Part shown: piece by piece, positions 1 to 8,787 of the stretch | Layout: every line of letters starts with the position of its first letter | Numbering within the stretch: the first letter of the stretch is position 1 | Assembly: GCF_900313065.1 (NCBI RefSeq) | Contig: NZ_OMPU01000014.1 | Coordinates: 62,001-126,000, forward strand | Reading direction: 5' to 3' | Origin: Kiloniella sp. EL199 | GTDB lineage: Bacteria; Pseudomonadota; Alphaproteobacteria; Kiloniellales; Kiloniellaceae | DNA length: 64,000 bases | The notes under the pieces: model-generated | The model's input: only the letters and a program-made list of their open reading frames with translations | The model's database searches: none | Told to the model about the DNA's origin: nothing | Translations under genes and position numbers: made by a program

Positions 1-1776
1 ACCGGGGTCATTCACAATAAAGGGATAGAGGTGCGGTGTTGGTCCAAAAACAGCTTCCGGGAAACATTCCCCGGAAAGTGCTAACGACTTACCGGGCAAC
101 CATTCCATATTTCCATGCTTGCCCATATGGATAATGGCATCAACCTTTTCTTCCTGTCGCAACCAAGCATAAAAGGCCAGATACCCATGTGGCGGCACCA
201 GATCGGGATCATGATAGGTTTCAACAGGATTGATGTTATATCCACGCGCAGGCTGAAGTCCGATGATGATCTTGCCACAATGAAACGCAGATACAGCAAA
301 GGCACCAGCATCTGGCATGTAAAAAGGATCATTCTCGAAAGCCCCCCATCTATCCTCTATAGCTGTTTTCACAGCAACAGGCAGAGCCTCCCAGAACTGT
401 TCATAGGCACTTAAAGAAATCTTTGATCTGATAACGCGTCCATCAATGGCAGCATTGGTTGGTCCCTCTGCCATGCGCTCGACCAAAGCATTCCCGTCCG
501 CAGGAATATCTGAAACGCTATACCCGGCGCCAACCATTGCCTTTAAAAGCTGTATTGTGCCTGCAGGTGTGTCGAGGCCAACGCCGTTCCCCATGCGCCC
601 GTCCCGATTGGGATAGTTCGCCATAATCACCGCAACTTTGCGTTCAGAAATTTCTTTATTTCTAAGCCGCAGCCACGCTGCTGCCAAATCAGCAACAAAA
701 TCAATCCGGTCTGTTACCTCCTGATAACTGACAACAGAGCTTTGGGTTGCTTCGTCATAACGGGCTTCTGACTTGAATGAAACGGCACGGGAAAGGATAC
801 GCCCATCAACCTCTGGCAGCGCAACATTCATTGCAATATCGCGGGCTGAAAGACCGCTTAGACCCTCTCGCCACCCAGCCTCGTTCCCGCCAGAGAAAAT
901 AACCTGCAGAATTGGCGCATCAACAACATCGAAAGGGGTTTCTTTTCTGCTCACGCCGGGCGTTGAAATTGCAAAGCCCGTGGCATTCAGAATAAGTCCA
1001 GTATCTGCATCCTTTAACAGTGTGCTGATGATTCCTGCCGAAATCGGTTCTTTTAGCGAAGCACAATAAACAGGTAAGGGATTAATACCCTTTTCTTTCA
1101 GCGATTTGATCAAGGCATCAACCGGTGCCAGATTGGCAGCCTGTAAAAGCGCGCGATAAAAAACAATCGCAGCGACTGGTGCGCCAGCAACCCAGTCCCG
1201 ACGCAAATCATTCAGCTCAGGATTATCACTTCCGGGCCAGTAAATGCCTGACCGCAATAACGGCTTTGGCTCTACCCACTCAAAATCGCGATCAATTAAT
1301 CCAGCAAGGTAACATAACAGATTTCGGGAATTGTCCGGTCCACCGTGAATGAGATATTGCCAAACCCGATGATAAACATCCTGTGCTACTGTCGAATGGG
1401 CAGCAAGTTCTGCATCTGGCTGATCGTCACCCGGTAATAAAACCAGAGGAATATTCTTTTGCTTACAAATAGCCCTAAGCTGTTCGACCCCATAGGGCCA
1501 ATAGCCCGCCCCTCCGAGGATTCGTGCCACAACAATCTTTGCATTGGCAATAATATCATCAACATACAAGTCGACTGACATGTTGTGAGATAGTTGCATC
1601 AAATTCGCCAAACGCAGAGACGGATATGCATCACCAATTACCTGTCTGGCCTGAACCAGACTGGCCAATTCGGTATCTGCCGCAGATACAATAACAATAT
1701 CCCCTGGCGTTTGCCCCAGGTCGATTGCTTCGGATCCATCAGCGATTGCCCCGGGTTGGGCTTGTAACAGATGCAT
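1..1776 (-). CDS. cobN: Cobaltochelatase subunit CobN, N-terminal part (runs off the window)
   Basis: The frame is open from an ATG at 1776 to the left edge, giving 592 residues of a protein that is normally well over 1000 long, so only the N-terminal half is here. CobN is the large subunit of the ATP-dependent aerobic cobaltochelatase, which with CobS and CobT inserts cobalt into hydrogenobyrinic acid a,c-diamide in the cytoplasm. The readable sequence is CobN-like throughout: VVARILGGAGYWPYG near the start, VIMANYPNRDGRMGNGVGLD in the middle, and the HPDL/HMGKHGNMEWLPGKS region close to the edge. It is the last visible gene of a cobU-cobW-cobN run on this strand, with 114 bases separating it from cobW. 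The call rests on recognised motifs and on gene context. Confidence 0.93.
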   Translation of the reverse strand, partial: MHLLQAQPGAIADGSEAIDLGQTPGDIVIVSAADTELASLVQARQVIGDAYPSLRLANLMQLSHNMSVDLYVDDIIANAKIVVARILGGAGYWPYGVEQLRAICKQKNIPLVLLPGDDQPDAELAAHSTVAQDVYHRVWQYLIHGGPDNSRNLLCYLAGLIDRDFEWVEPKPLLRSGIYWPGSDNPELNDLRRDWVAGAPVAAIVFYRALLQAANLAPVDALIKSLKEKGINPLPVYCASLKEPISAGIISTLLKDADTGLILNATGFAISTPGVSRKETPFDVVDAPILQVIFSGGNEAGWREGLSGLSARDIAMNVALPEVDGRILSRAVSFKSEARYDEATQSSVVSYQEVTDRIDFVADLAAAWLRLRNKEISERKVAVIMANYPNRDGRMGNGVGLDTPAGTIQLLKAMVGAGYSVSDIPADGNALVERMAEGPTNAAIDGRVIRSKISLSAYEQFWEALPVAVKTAIEDRWGAFENDPFYMPDAGAFAVSAFHCGKIIIGLQPARGYNINPVETYHDPDLVPPHGYLAFYAWLRQEEKVDAIIHMGKHGNMEWLPGKSLALSGECFPEAVFGPTPHLYPFIVNDPG

Positions 1777-1890
1777 AGAGTATTTCTCTTGGTTTGCGTT
1801 CTTCTTCCTGGCTCAATATAAGCGTCGGATTGATATCGTAAAATCACCGGAACCGGGAGATTAGTATCTCGGTCTCGGTGTTATACTTTT

Positions 1891-2925
1891 TTAGGCCGCA
1901 AATGCAGCACGAATGGCAGGCTCATCCATATCGTGATCACCTATAATCACAAGACGGGAACGGCGCTCAACACCATCAGACCATTCCTGATCAAAATAAT
2001 GTTGGAATCTGCTCCCAACACCTTGGATGACAAGGCGCATGTCTTTGTCAGCGACAGCAGCAAACCCCTTAACCCGAAGAATATCGTGCTCGGCGACAAT
2101 CGGAAGCAACTTTTCAACTAACGCATCAGGGTTTGTGATCTCGCCCAACTCCACGGCAAAGCTCTCGAAATCATCGTGATCATGTTCGTGCCCATCATCA
2201 TGGTGCGAAGGACGAGAATCCAAATCATCCTCGGCCGCAGCTTCCAACCCAAGCAGAACAGATGCGTTAATCTCACCATGAGATATTTTCACGATCTTTA
2301 CTTCAGGGCGAATTTCTTTCCGGATAGCCTCCAGAACCGTGTCCATATCATCTTCGTTAAGCAGATCAAGCTTATTCACAACAACCATGTCAGCACAAGC
2401 AAGCTGTTCTTCAAAAAGCTCTTCCAAAGGACTTTCGTGATCAAGATTTTCATCCGCTTCACGTTGTTGCGCAATTGCCTCTGGGTTCGTGGCAAACAAA
2501 CCATCGGCCACAGCTCTGCCATCAACCAAAGTAATAACGCCATCAACGGTTACGCGGGTACGGATCTCAGGCCAGTTAAAAGCTTTCACCAATGGCTTGG
2601 GTAAGGCCAGACCAGACGTTTCAATGATAATGTGATCAGGGGGTGTTTCGCGATTTAACAGCTTTTCAATTGTCGGAATAAAATCGTCCGCAACTGTGCA
2701 ACAGATACATCCATTGGCGAGCTCGAGAACATCATCGTCATTACATCCTTCGATGCCACAACCTTTGACAATGTCACTATCGACACCCAGGTCACCAAAT
2801 TCATTAATAATAAGCGCAATTCTTTTACCACCAGCCGTCTTCAAAAGATGTTGTATTGTCGAAGTTTTTCCAGCGCCCAGAAAACCTGTAATAACAGTGG
2901 CTGGAATTTTTGCTGCTTGAGACAT
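1891..2925 (-). CDS. cobW: CobW-type G3E GTPase, cobalamin-associated metal chaperone
   Basis: This 344-residue protein is a COG0523 G3E-family GTPase. The Walker A motif GFLGAGKTS is at about residues 14-22, the metal-binding GCICC motif follows ELAN at about 72-76, and NKLD for guanine recognition is near 185. A His/Asp-rich loop (HHDDGHEHDHDD) around residues 241-252 precedes the C-terminal CobW domain; such loops bind zinc or other divalent metals in relatives. CobW proteins are thought to deliver cobalt to the CobN chelatase, and the position between cobU and cobN fits that role over a zinc-chaperone role. The ATG at 2925 lies 25 bases after the cobU stop, so the two are probably cotranscribed. 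The metal delivered cannot be read from the sequence. Confidence 0.93.
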   Translation of the reverse strand: MSQAAKIPATVITGFLGAGKTSTIQHLLKTAGGKRIALIINEFGDLGVDSDIVKGCGIEGCNDDDVLELANGCICCTVADDFIPTIEKLLNRETPPDHIIIETSGLALPKPLVKAFNWPEIRTRVTVDGVITLVDGRAVADGLFATNPEAIAQQREADENLDHESPLEELFEEQLACADMVVVNKLDLLNEDDMDTVLEAIRKEIRPEVKIVKISHGEINASVLLGLEAAAEDDLDSRPSHHDDGHEHDHDDFESFAVELGEITNPDALVEKLLPIVAEHDILRVKGFAAVADKDMRLVIQGVGSRFQHYFDQEWSDGVERRSRLVIIGDHDMDEPAIRAAFAA

Positions 2926-2950
2926 ACGTCAAAATCCTGCTTTTAAAAAT

Positions 2951-3499
2951 TTAGTCAGAGCATATTGCAGATGGCTTAATCTGCATTGGTAACCCCGACA
3001 CCATAAATGTTACGGAAGGGACTACTGCAGCAAGGCGTTGATGTAAACGCCCTGCATAGTCCCTGAAATCTCTGGACATCTTGTCCATGGGGACAATCCC
3101 TAAACCTACTTCGTTTGAAACTAACACAACAGGACATGATAACTCGGCCAAAGACGCGACCAGTTGTGCACCTTCTACGTCAGGATCACGCCCTTCCATC
3201 ATCAGATTTGTTACCCACAAAGTCAGACAATCGACGAGAATAGCTGCATCAGGTCGATGAACTTGTTTCAAGCATTTCACTAAATCCAACGGCTCTTCAA
3301 AGGTTGTCCATCGCTCGCCACGACGTTCTTTATGCTCATCAATCCGATCAGCCATTTCGTCATCCCAGACTCTCGCTGTCGCGACATAAAGGCAATCTCC
3401 CTTTTGTCTCTCCACCAACTGTTCGGCATAACTGCTTTTCCCGGAACGAGCTCCACCCAAAATTAATGAGTGGGCAGCTCCAGCGTTTGTTTTTGACAT
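2951..3499 (-). CDS. cobU: Adenosylcobinamide kinase / adenosylcobinamide-phosphate guanylyltransferase
   Basis: CobU (CobP) phosphorylates adenosylcobinamide and transfers GMP to make AdoCbi-GDP for nucleotide-loop assembly. The N-terminal P-loop LILGGARSGKSSYAE, the YVATARVWDDEM segment, the EEP.DL motif and the VDCLTLWVTNL strand are all typical, as is VSNEVGLGIVP. From the ATG at 3499 the protein has 182 residues, close to the usual length. A GTG at 3529 would add ten residues (MTCEDKEFKV) with no family resemblance, so the ATG is preferred. It is the first gene of the leftward cobU-cobW-cobN run and diverges from bluB. No cobalamin riboswitch is evident in the roughly 190 bases between the two starts. 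Confidence 0.94.
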   Translation of the reverse strand: MSKTNAGAAHSLILGGARSGKSSYAEQLVERQKGDCLYVATARVWDDEMADRIDEHKERRGERWTTFEEPLDLVKCLKQVHRPDAAILVDCLTLWVTNLMMEGRDPDVEGAQLVASLAELSCPVVLVSNEVGLGIVPMDKMSRDFRDYAGRLHQRLAAVVPSVTFMVSGLPMQIKPSAICSD

Positions 3500-3692
3500 C
3501 ACTTTGAACTCTTTGTCCTCACAGGTCACATACCCGTTTTCATCAAATTCTTACCTAACTCTTTTCTCTTGGACATAAAGTTGTTGCAAGGCAAATATGA
3601 AAAACGGCTAATATGAATAAAACCATCGACAGTTCCCAACATTCCATGCATTTTCTACAGGCAATAAGTAGCGACGATTGGCTTCGAGTGTA

Positions 3693-4331
3693 ATGAACAA
3701 ACCAGATTTCAACGATAATTTTTGTAACAAATTAACCGAATTGCTGGAATGGCGCCGAGATGTACGTCAATTCAAGACTGATCCGCTACCAGAAGGCACA
3801 CTTGACGAGCTATTAGACCTCGCCTGCCTTGCCCCATCTGTAGGAAACAGCCAACCCTGGCGTTATGTACTGATCGAGAGCAAAACAAAGAAGAAAGAAA
3901 TCAAAGAAAACTTTGAGAGCGCAAATGCCCAGGCGCTTAGAGGCTATGATGGAGAAAAAGCAAAGCTATACGCCAAGCTTAAATTGTCAGGAATGGATCG
4001 CGCCCCAATACAGCTCGCGGTTTTTGCACACGAAGAAACCGAACAAGGCCATGGTCTGGGGCATCAATCCATGCCAGAAATGCTGCGATACTCTGCAGTG
4101 TTATCAGTCCATACTCTCTGGCTCGCAGCCAGAGCAAAGGGCATCGGCCTTGGATGGGTCTCTATCATCGATCCTGACGCAGTAAAGCAAACACTGGAAG
4201 TCCCGGACGAATGGGCACTTGTAGCCTATTGCTGCATTGGCTACCCGACCGAAGAAAAAGACACACCCGAACTGGTGACACTCGGTTGGCAAGATCGTTT
4301 GGGCGATTGCCGTAAGCTTCTTATTAAATAA
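3693..4331 (+). CDS. bluB: 5,6-dimethylbenzimidazole synthase BluB
   Basis: BluB is a flavin-destroying nitroreductase-fold enzyme that converts reduced FMN and oxygen into 5,6-dimethylbenzimidazole, the lower ligand of cobalamin. The family pattern is clear: WRRDVRQF near the start, LAPSVGNSQPWR as the flavin-binding region, and LWLAARAKGIGLGWVSI, which separates BluB from generic nitroreductases. The ATG at 3693 gives 212 residues. A TTG at 3678 would add MASSV; neither start has a strong ribosome binding site, so this is uncertain by five residues. It diverges from cobU-cobW-cobN, which supports the BluB assignment and suggests aerobic de novo B12 synthesis. Confidence 0.95.
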   Translation: MNKPDFNDNFCNKLTELLEWRRDVRQFKTDPLPEGTLDELLDLACLAPSVGNSQPWRYVLIESKTKKKEIKENFESANAQALRGYDGEKAKLYAKLKLSGMDRAPIQLAVFAHEETEQGHGLGHQSMPEMLRYSAVLSVHTLWLAARAKGIGLGWVSIIDPDAVKQTLEVPDEWALVAYCCIGYPTEEKDTPELVTLGWQDRLGDCRKLLIK

Positions 4332-4360
4332 AAAATGCCCGCTAAAGCAGGCATCTTTTC
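4329..4360. terminator. Bidirectional intrinsic terminator between bluB and pepN
   Basis: An ATGCC / GGCAT stem extended by GC/GC across one C-A mismatch, with a TAAA loop, is flanked by an A-run on the left and TTTT on the right. It sits between the convergent ends of bluB and pepN and could serve both strands. Confidence 0.7.
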
Positions 4361-4381
4361 CAATTCATAACGCGATTTAAT

Positions 4382-7024
4382 CTACGAAAGAGATTTAGAT
4401 GCAATCTCGTAGACATCATTAGAAAGATTTTCAGTATCCAGAATTCGCTGTAATTCAGCCTTCATCATTTTCTGATGTGTCGCATTCATTCGGCGCCAAC
4501 TCCCTAAAGGAGCCAGGATCTTTGAAGCAACTTGTGGATTAATTCCGTTCAAATGAATAATACTGTCGGCCAAGAAACGATATCCTTCGCCACCTTCGGC
4601 ATGAAATCGTGCCGGATTTGCACCAGAGAATGATCCAATAAGAGCCCTGACTTTATTTGGATTCTTATAAGAGAATGCCGAGTGAGTCAGCAGTTTTTTC
4701 ACCTCCCCCAATGCATTTGGAATTGTTGATGTCGCCTGAACAGCAAACCACTTATCCATAACCAAAGCATTATCAGCATAACGGTTTTCAAACACGCTGA
4801 GTGCCTTTTCTCTTTCCTCACCCGGAATGTCGGCCAATAAGGTTAAGGCGGCCATCCGATCCGTCATATTGTCGGCCATTTCAAATTGTTCAACAACAAG
4901 CTTCAAACACCCGGGATCATTTTCAATAACTGACAAGTATCCAAGCGCCGTATTACAAAGAGCACGACGCCCGGCAGAAACAGAATCCGGGCTATAGGCT
5001 GCGGTCTCTTTACCAGATGAATAAAGCTCTTTGAATTGTCCAAACAAGGCCTTCGCAATACCTGCTTTAAATACTGATCTGACCTTTTCGACAGCAACAA
5101 AATCAGCAACTTCCATTTGCTCTGTGACATAGTCAATAGATGGTAAGGTAAGCATCTGTGCCAAAAACGCCGGATCAAGTGACTTGTCTGCAATATTCAA
5201 CGCCAAAGCATCCGCATATTGACGATCAAATTCAGCAACTCCACCAGCCTGAACAGACTTCACCATCTTAAGCATCAATCTGGAAGCATATGTTTGCGCT
5301 ACATCCCACCGACTAAAAGCATCTTTATCATGTCCCATCAGGAACGCAAGATTTTCAGTTGTATATTTGGTCGATAGTTTTATTGGTGCTGAAAAGTTTC
5401 TATTTAAAGAGGGAATTGGCTGCTCACCAACATCAACAAAGGTAAATGTTTGCTTTTCCTGATCAAAACGGAGAGTACGTTTTGTTTCCTGATTTTCTGC
5501 ATTCTCTCCCTCAAGCTTTAAAGGGAGTTCATTACCATTCTGTCCGATCAGACCAATGGTGAAAGGTATAAGCAGCGGTTGCTTTATATCCTGACCTGGT
5601 GTTGGTGCTGTGAACTGATCAAGCGTTAGGGTAAAAGTTTCCTGTTTTGCATCATAAGACCAGTTAGCTTCAACTTCAGGTGTACCCGCCTGGCTATACC
5701 AAAGACGGAAGTGCTTAAGATCTGCACCATTTGCATCTTCCATCGCCGCGACAAAATCGTCACAGGTTACCGCTTGGTTATCATGCCGTTCAAAATAAAG
5801 ATCCAGTCCCTTGCGGAAACCATCCTTCCCAAGAAGTTCAGCCATCATCCTGATCACCTCTCCGCCTTTTTCATAGACGGTCGAAGTATAGAAGTTATTT
5901 ATCTCTATATAAGACTCTGGTCGGATCGGATGAGAAAGAGGGCCAGCATCTTCCGGGAATTGTCGCGCACGTAACGTACGAACATCCAGAATTCGTTTTA
6001 CTGGCGCAGAGCGCATATCTGCACTGAATTCCTGGTCCCTGTAAACCGTCAAACCTTCTTTTAAACTTAACTGAAACCAGTCACGGCACGTAACTCTGTT
6101 CCCTGTCCAGTTATGAAAATATTCATGCGCAACAATTGCTTCGATGCGTTCGAATTCAAAATCCGTCGCAGTATCAGGGCTTGCAAGAATACATTTTGAA
6201 TTAAAAATATTCAGGCTCTTGTTCTCCATCGCGCCCATATTAAAGTCGCTAACAGCCACAATATTAAAGATACCCAGATCGTACTCTAGCCCGAACCGCT
6301 CTTCATCCCACTTCATCGAACGGATAAGAGAATCCATGGCGTAAGCGCACTTGTCTTCGTTTCCATGTTCAACAAAGATTTTAAGGGTCACGTCCCGACC
6401 AGAACTTGTTTTAAAACTGTCTTCGTAACAAGCCAAATCACCGGCAACCAAGGCAAACAAATAACTTGGTTTCGGGAAAGGGTCATCCCATCGCGCCCAG
6501 TGACTACCGTCATCTCCAATACCCTGATCAACTAAATTGCCATTCGAGAGCAGGATCGGATAACTGTTTCGATCAGCATGAACAGTCACCGTGTATGTCG
6601 CCATAACATCAGGACGATCCGGATAGTAGGTTATCCGGCGAAAACCTTCTGCCTCACATTGCGTGCAAAAATTCCCGCCAGATAGATAAAGACCTTCTAG
6701 CTTGGTGTTCTGCACAGGATTGATGCAGGTAATAATCTCAAGTACAGCTTCTGCAGGAAAATTTGGAATCGAAAGCGAAAATTCCCCGAGTTCATATTCA
6801 TCACGCCCTAATATTCTTCCATCAATGGCGACAGAATCCAGACCAAGTTTATCCCCATCCAAAACAAGTGCTTGTTTGCTATCAGAATTTTGCCTGATCT
6901 TTAACTTGGAATGAACTTTTGTTGCTTCGGGTTTGAGAAAAAACGTTAAGTCAACATGATCTACCAAGAAAGCCGGCGCCACATAATCCTTTAACTGCGT
7001 AGCTTTCACCTGTGCCTTTTTCAT
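4382..7024 (-). CDS. pepN: Aminopeptidase N (M1 family zinc metallopeptidase)
   Basis: This 880-residue cytoplasmic peptidase removes N-terminal residues from peptides in the last steps of protein turnover. The exopeptidase motif GAMEN is at 264-268, and the zinc site HEYFH at 300-304 is completed by E323 in LKEGLTVYRDQEF. The C-terminal half is the helical domain of the E. coli PepN subtype, and the length matches that subtype (about 870). The ATG at 7024 is followed by MKKAQVKATQLKDY, a normal PepN opening. It is monocistronic: convergent with bluB at its 3' end and with a long AT-rich upstream region that holds a perfect 9-bp inverted repeat. Confidence 0.97.
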   Translation of the reverse strand: MKKAQVKATQLKDYVAPAFLVDHVDLTFFLKPEATKVHSKLKIRQNSDSKQALVLDGDKLGLDSVAIDGRILGRDEYELGEFSLSIPNFPAEAVLEIITCINPVQNTKLEGLYLSGGNFCTQCEAEGFRRITYYPDRPDVMATYTVTVHADRNSYPILLSNGNLVDQGIGDDGSHWARWDDPFPKPSYLFALVAGDLACYEDSFKTSSGRDVTLKIFVEHGNEDKCAYAMDSLIRSMKWDEERFGLEYDLGIFNIVAVSDFNMGAMENKSLNIFNSKCILASPDTATDFEFERIEAIVAHEYFHNWTGNRVTCRDWFQLSLKEGLTVYRDQEFSADMRSAPVKRILDVRTLRARQFPEDAGPLSHPIRPESYIEINNFYTSTVYEKGGEVIRMMAELLGKDGFRKGLDLYFERHDNQAVTCDDFVAAMEDANGADLKHFRLWYSQAGTPEVEANWSYDAKQETFTLTLDQFTAPTPGQDIKQPLLIPFTIGLIGQNGNELPLKLEGENAENQETKRTLRFDQEKQTFTFVDVGEQPIPSLNRNFSAPIKLSTKYTTENLAFLMGHDKDAFSRWDVAQTYASRLMLKMVKSVQAGGVAEFDRQYADALALNIADKSLDPAFLAQMLTLPSIDYVTEQMEVADFVAVEKVRSVFKAGIAKALFGQFKELYSSGKETAAYSPDSVSAGRRALCNTALGYLSVIENDPGCLKLVVEQFEMADNMTDRMAALTLLADIPGEEREKALSVFENRYADNALVMDKWFAVQATSTIPNALGEVKKLLTHSAFSYKNPNKVRALIGSFSGANPARFHAEGGEGYRFLADSIIHLNGINPQVASKILAPLGSWRRMNATHQKMMKAELQRILDTENLSNDVYEIASKSLS

Positions 7025-7337
7025 AATTCCTCACCAAAAAACAACTTTAATTTATACAATATAATATTTACCTAATACTATTAGGTAAGAGCAGTAACAA
7101 CAACGCCAAAACTACTATTTTCAATTGTTAATATATCAAGTTTGTTTTTGGAACCATGCCGATCATATTAAATTCGGAAAGCACAAAACGCCCTCTACGT
7201 GAGCTTTTACAGTCTTGAAGCTGTTTAAAATTGTATTGGAGCTACGCCGTAAAATTGAAATTCAAAACGATTTCATCACACGCAAAACGTTTGAGTGCAA
7301 TATACGTATAAGACGGTATTATTATGTTGATTAATGC
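7025..7337. promoter_or_regulatory. AT-rich intergenic region with a perfect 9-bp inverted repeat upstream of pepN
   Basis: The 313 bases between the pepN start and the bfd stop hold no convincing gene. The one clear structure is TTACCTAAT-ACT-ATTAGGTAA at 7068-7088, about 45 bases upstream of the pepN ATG, where an operator or promoter-overlapping site would lie. The rest is AT-rich without a recognisable RNA gene. Function of the repeat is inference. Confidence 0.5.
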
Positions 7338-7544
7338 CTATTCGGCCGCGAGATGTTTCATCTTTGCAAACTGTGCATTAAGGGACTTTTCCTCATCAAG
7401 CATGTTTTTGATATCACACCCACACTTTCCACACTGTGGCGAACAATCCATGGCTTTATAAACACCCGCGACAGAAGAAGCGCCAAGGCCGACAACATTC
7501 TTCACATCTTTTTCTGTAAAGCCATTACATATGCAAACGTACAT
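7338..7544 (-). CDS. bfd: Bacterioferritin-associated ferredoxin
   Basis: A 68-residue BFD-like [2Fe-2S] protein. The four cluster ligands appear as C-x-C at residues 4 and 6 (MYVCICNGFTE) and C-x2-C in CSPQCGKCGC around residues 34-42. Bfd donates electrons to bacterioferritin for iron mobilisation, and genes of this type are usually iron-repressed. The ATG at 7544 is preceded by a GAGAGA ribosome binding site. No bacterioferritin gene is adjacent in the window, so the partner is not visible. Three Fur-box-like sequences lie immediately upstream. Confidence 0.92.
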   Translation of the reverse strand: MYVCICNGFTEKDVKNVVGLGASSVAGVYKAMDCSPQCGKCGCDIKNMLDEEKSLNAQFAKMKHLAAE

Positions 7545-7560
7545 TTTCTCTCTCGCCGTT

Positions 7561-7640
7561 GAGAATGATTTTCATCCACGATCAACATATAGTGTAAATG
7601 ATAATCGATTGCAAATAGATTAATAATGATAACTATATTT
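7561..7640. promoter_or_regulatory. Three Fur-box-like sequences between bfd and the nitroreductase gene
   Basis: Compared by eye with the 19-bp Fur consensus GATAATGATAATCATTATC, the segments at 7561-7579, 7594-7612 (GTAAATGATAATCGATTGC) and 7622-7640 each match at 13 of 19 positions. They lie in the divergent promoter region of bfd (start 7544) and the nitroreductase gene (start 7742). Iron regulation of bfd by Fur is well known; that these three sites are real, and that they also control the nitroreductase, is inference. Confidence 0.55.
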
Positions 7641-7741
7641 AAATGCACCATCACCTTTCTGGCGATCATTTAGATCAAAAAGAAGATGTAACTTTACGCA
7701 TTATCATTTATGAGTTGGATAAAGCTTATTAGGAGATTATC

Positions 7742-8299
7742 TTGTCATTTCTTTTATCTCGTAAATCTATCGTTACCCAATGGATGGTAGATCCCGCCCC
7801 AAGCAAAGAAGATATTAATTACATGCTTCGTGCAGCCGTCACTGCGCCAGACCATGGATGGTTACGCCCATGGCGTTTTATCGTGATCGAAGGCGAGGCA
7901 AGACATAAGCTATCTGACCTTTTTATAGAATCACTCAAAAAACGAAATCCTGACGCAACTGCGGAACAGCTGGAAAAAGAAGGTAGTCGCCCCAAACTGG
8001 CACCACTCGTCATCGTTGTCTGCTCTGTCATGACAGATGAAAAACCCGGTGTACCGAAAAATGAACGAGTTCTTTCCGCAGGCGCAGCAGCTCAAAATAT
8101 CATGCTTGCTGCTCATGAGCGGAATTATGGAGCAATCTGGCTTACTGGAAATGCTGCCTATGATCAAAATGTCAAACAAGGATTAGGTCTTGAGGACAAT
8201 ATGGATATCATAGGCTTTCTCTATGTTGGTAGTGTCGAGAGAGATGTAAAAGAACGTAAACGCCCAGATCCGGAAGACTTCACAATTTATTGGAAATAA
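7742..8299 (+). CDS. Nitroreductase family protein (YdjA-like)
   Basis: A 185-residue FMN-dependent oxidoreductase of the compact YdjA/TM1586-like nitroreductase group. The flavin-binding opening RKSIV, the segment TAPDHGWLRPWRF, and GAAAQNIMLAAHERNYGAIWLTG match the family. The start is a TTG at 7742 with AGGAG seven bases upstream, which is convincing. The physiological substrate of these enzymes is not established. It diverges from bfd across the Fur-box-like region, so it may belong to the iron-limitation response. It should not be confused with bluB, which is a different branch of the fold. Confidence 0.87.
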   Translation: MSFLLSRKSIVTQWMVDPAPSKEDINYMLRAAVTAPDHGWLRPWRFIVIEGEARHKLSDLFIESLKKRNPDATAEQLEKEGSRPKLAPLVIVVCSVMTDEKPGVPKNERVLSAGAAAQNIMLAAHERNYGAIWLTGNAAYDQNVKQGLGLEDNMDIIGFLYVGSVERDVKERKRPDPEDFTIYWK

Positions 8300-8312
8300 A
8301 TTAGATCGTAAT

Positions 8313-8339
8313 GGCAGGGCTTCGATCATAAGTCCTGCC
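8313..8339. terminator. Hairpin between convergent genes
   Basis: GGCAGGGCTT and AAGTCCTGCC form a 10-bp stem with one G-T pair and a 7-base loop, just after the nitroreductase stop and before the 3' end of the convergent gene. It lacks a T-run, so termination is likely but not certain. Confidence 0.45.
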
Positions 8340-8350
8340 GATAACAATCA

Positions 8351-8773
8351 TCATAAACGCTGCAAATAATAAAGCAGTGTTGCCCCGCTTGCGAGTATAG
8401 CGACAAGCCATAACAACAATACCCACAAACTAGGACCATTTTTCTTTGCTGCCTTAGCCTTAGGTTTTACAGCTTGGCGAGGGCGTTTTTTCAGGGCTTT
8501 GCGTTCTGACCGATCAACCTTTGCAGCTTCAGCCTGATGTTTCGCTGTTCGATTATCCCGATCAGCAACAGTGGTCTCAAAAATTACTCGTTCTCGACTG
8601 GAATTACTATCTTCATCAAACGTTTCCTGTACCACTCGCACAGCAGAAAACCGTTTGGAATCATACAATCTTTTCGCTGTAGACAGTGCCATGTCCTTAT
8701 CATCAAGAACGCACTCAAGCACCCACCGATTATTCTGATATGTATCAACTTCGAAAGAAACAGCCTGAGGCAT
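8351..8773 (-). CDS. Unrecognised protein with a basic linker and C-terminal membrane anchor
   Basis: I do not recognise the family. From the ATG at 8773 it has 140 residues: an N-terminal alpha/beta-looking part of about 70 residues (VDTYQNNRWVLECVLDDKDMA), a strongly basic linker rich in Lys, Arg and Ala (about 88-112), and one hydrophobic segment LWVLLLWLVAILASGATLLYYL at the C-terminus ending in QRL. This reads as a tail-anchored cytoplasmic protein. A TTG at 8812 would add 13 residues and overlap the upstream PAS gene by 25 bases; the ATG avoids this. It is the downstream member of a two-gene unit with the PAS protein. Confidence 0.6.
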   Translation of the reverse strand: MPQAVSFEVDTYQNNRWVLECVLDDKDMALSTAKRLYDSKRFSAVRVVQETFDEDSNSSRERVIFETTVADRDNRTAKHQAEAAKVDRSERKALKKRPRQAVKPKAKAAKKNGPSLWVLLLWLVAILASGATLLYYLQRL

Positions 8774-8787
8774 CGCGGCTAAAACCT

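Noticed and set aside
2176-2604. A 142-codon plus-strand frame
   Set aside because: It lies wholly antisense to cobW, a certain gene, and its product has no recognisable features.
3530-3677. Cobalamin riboswitch upstream of cobU or bluB
   Set aside because: I could not find a B12 box or the typical long folded leader by eye; not claimed.
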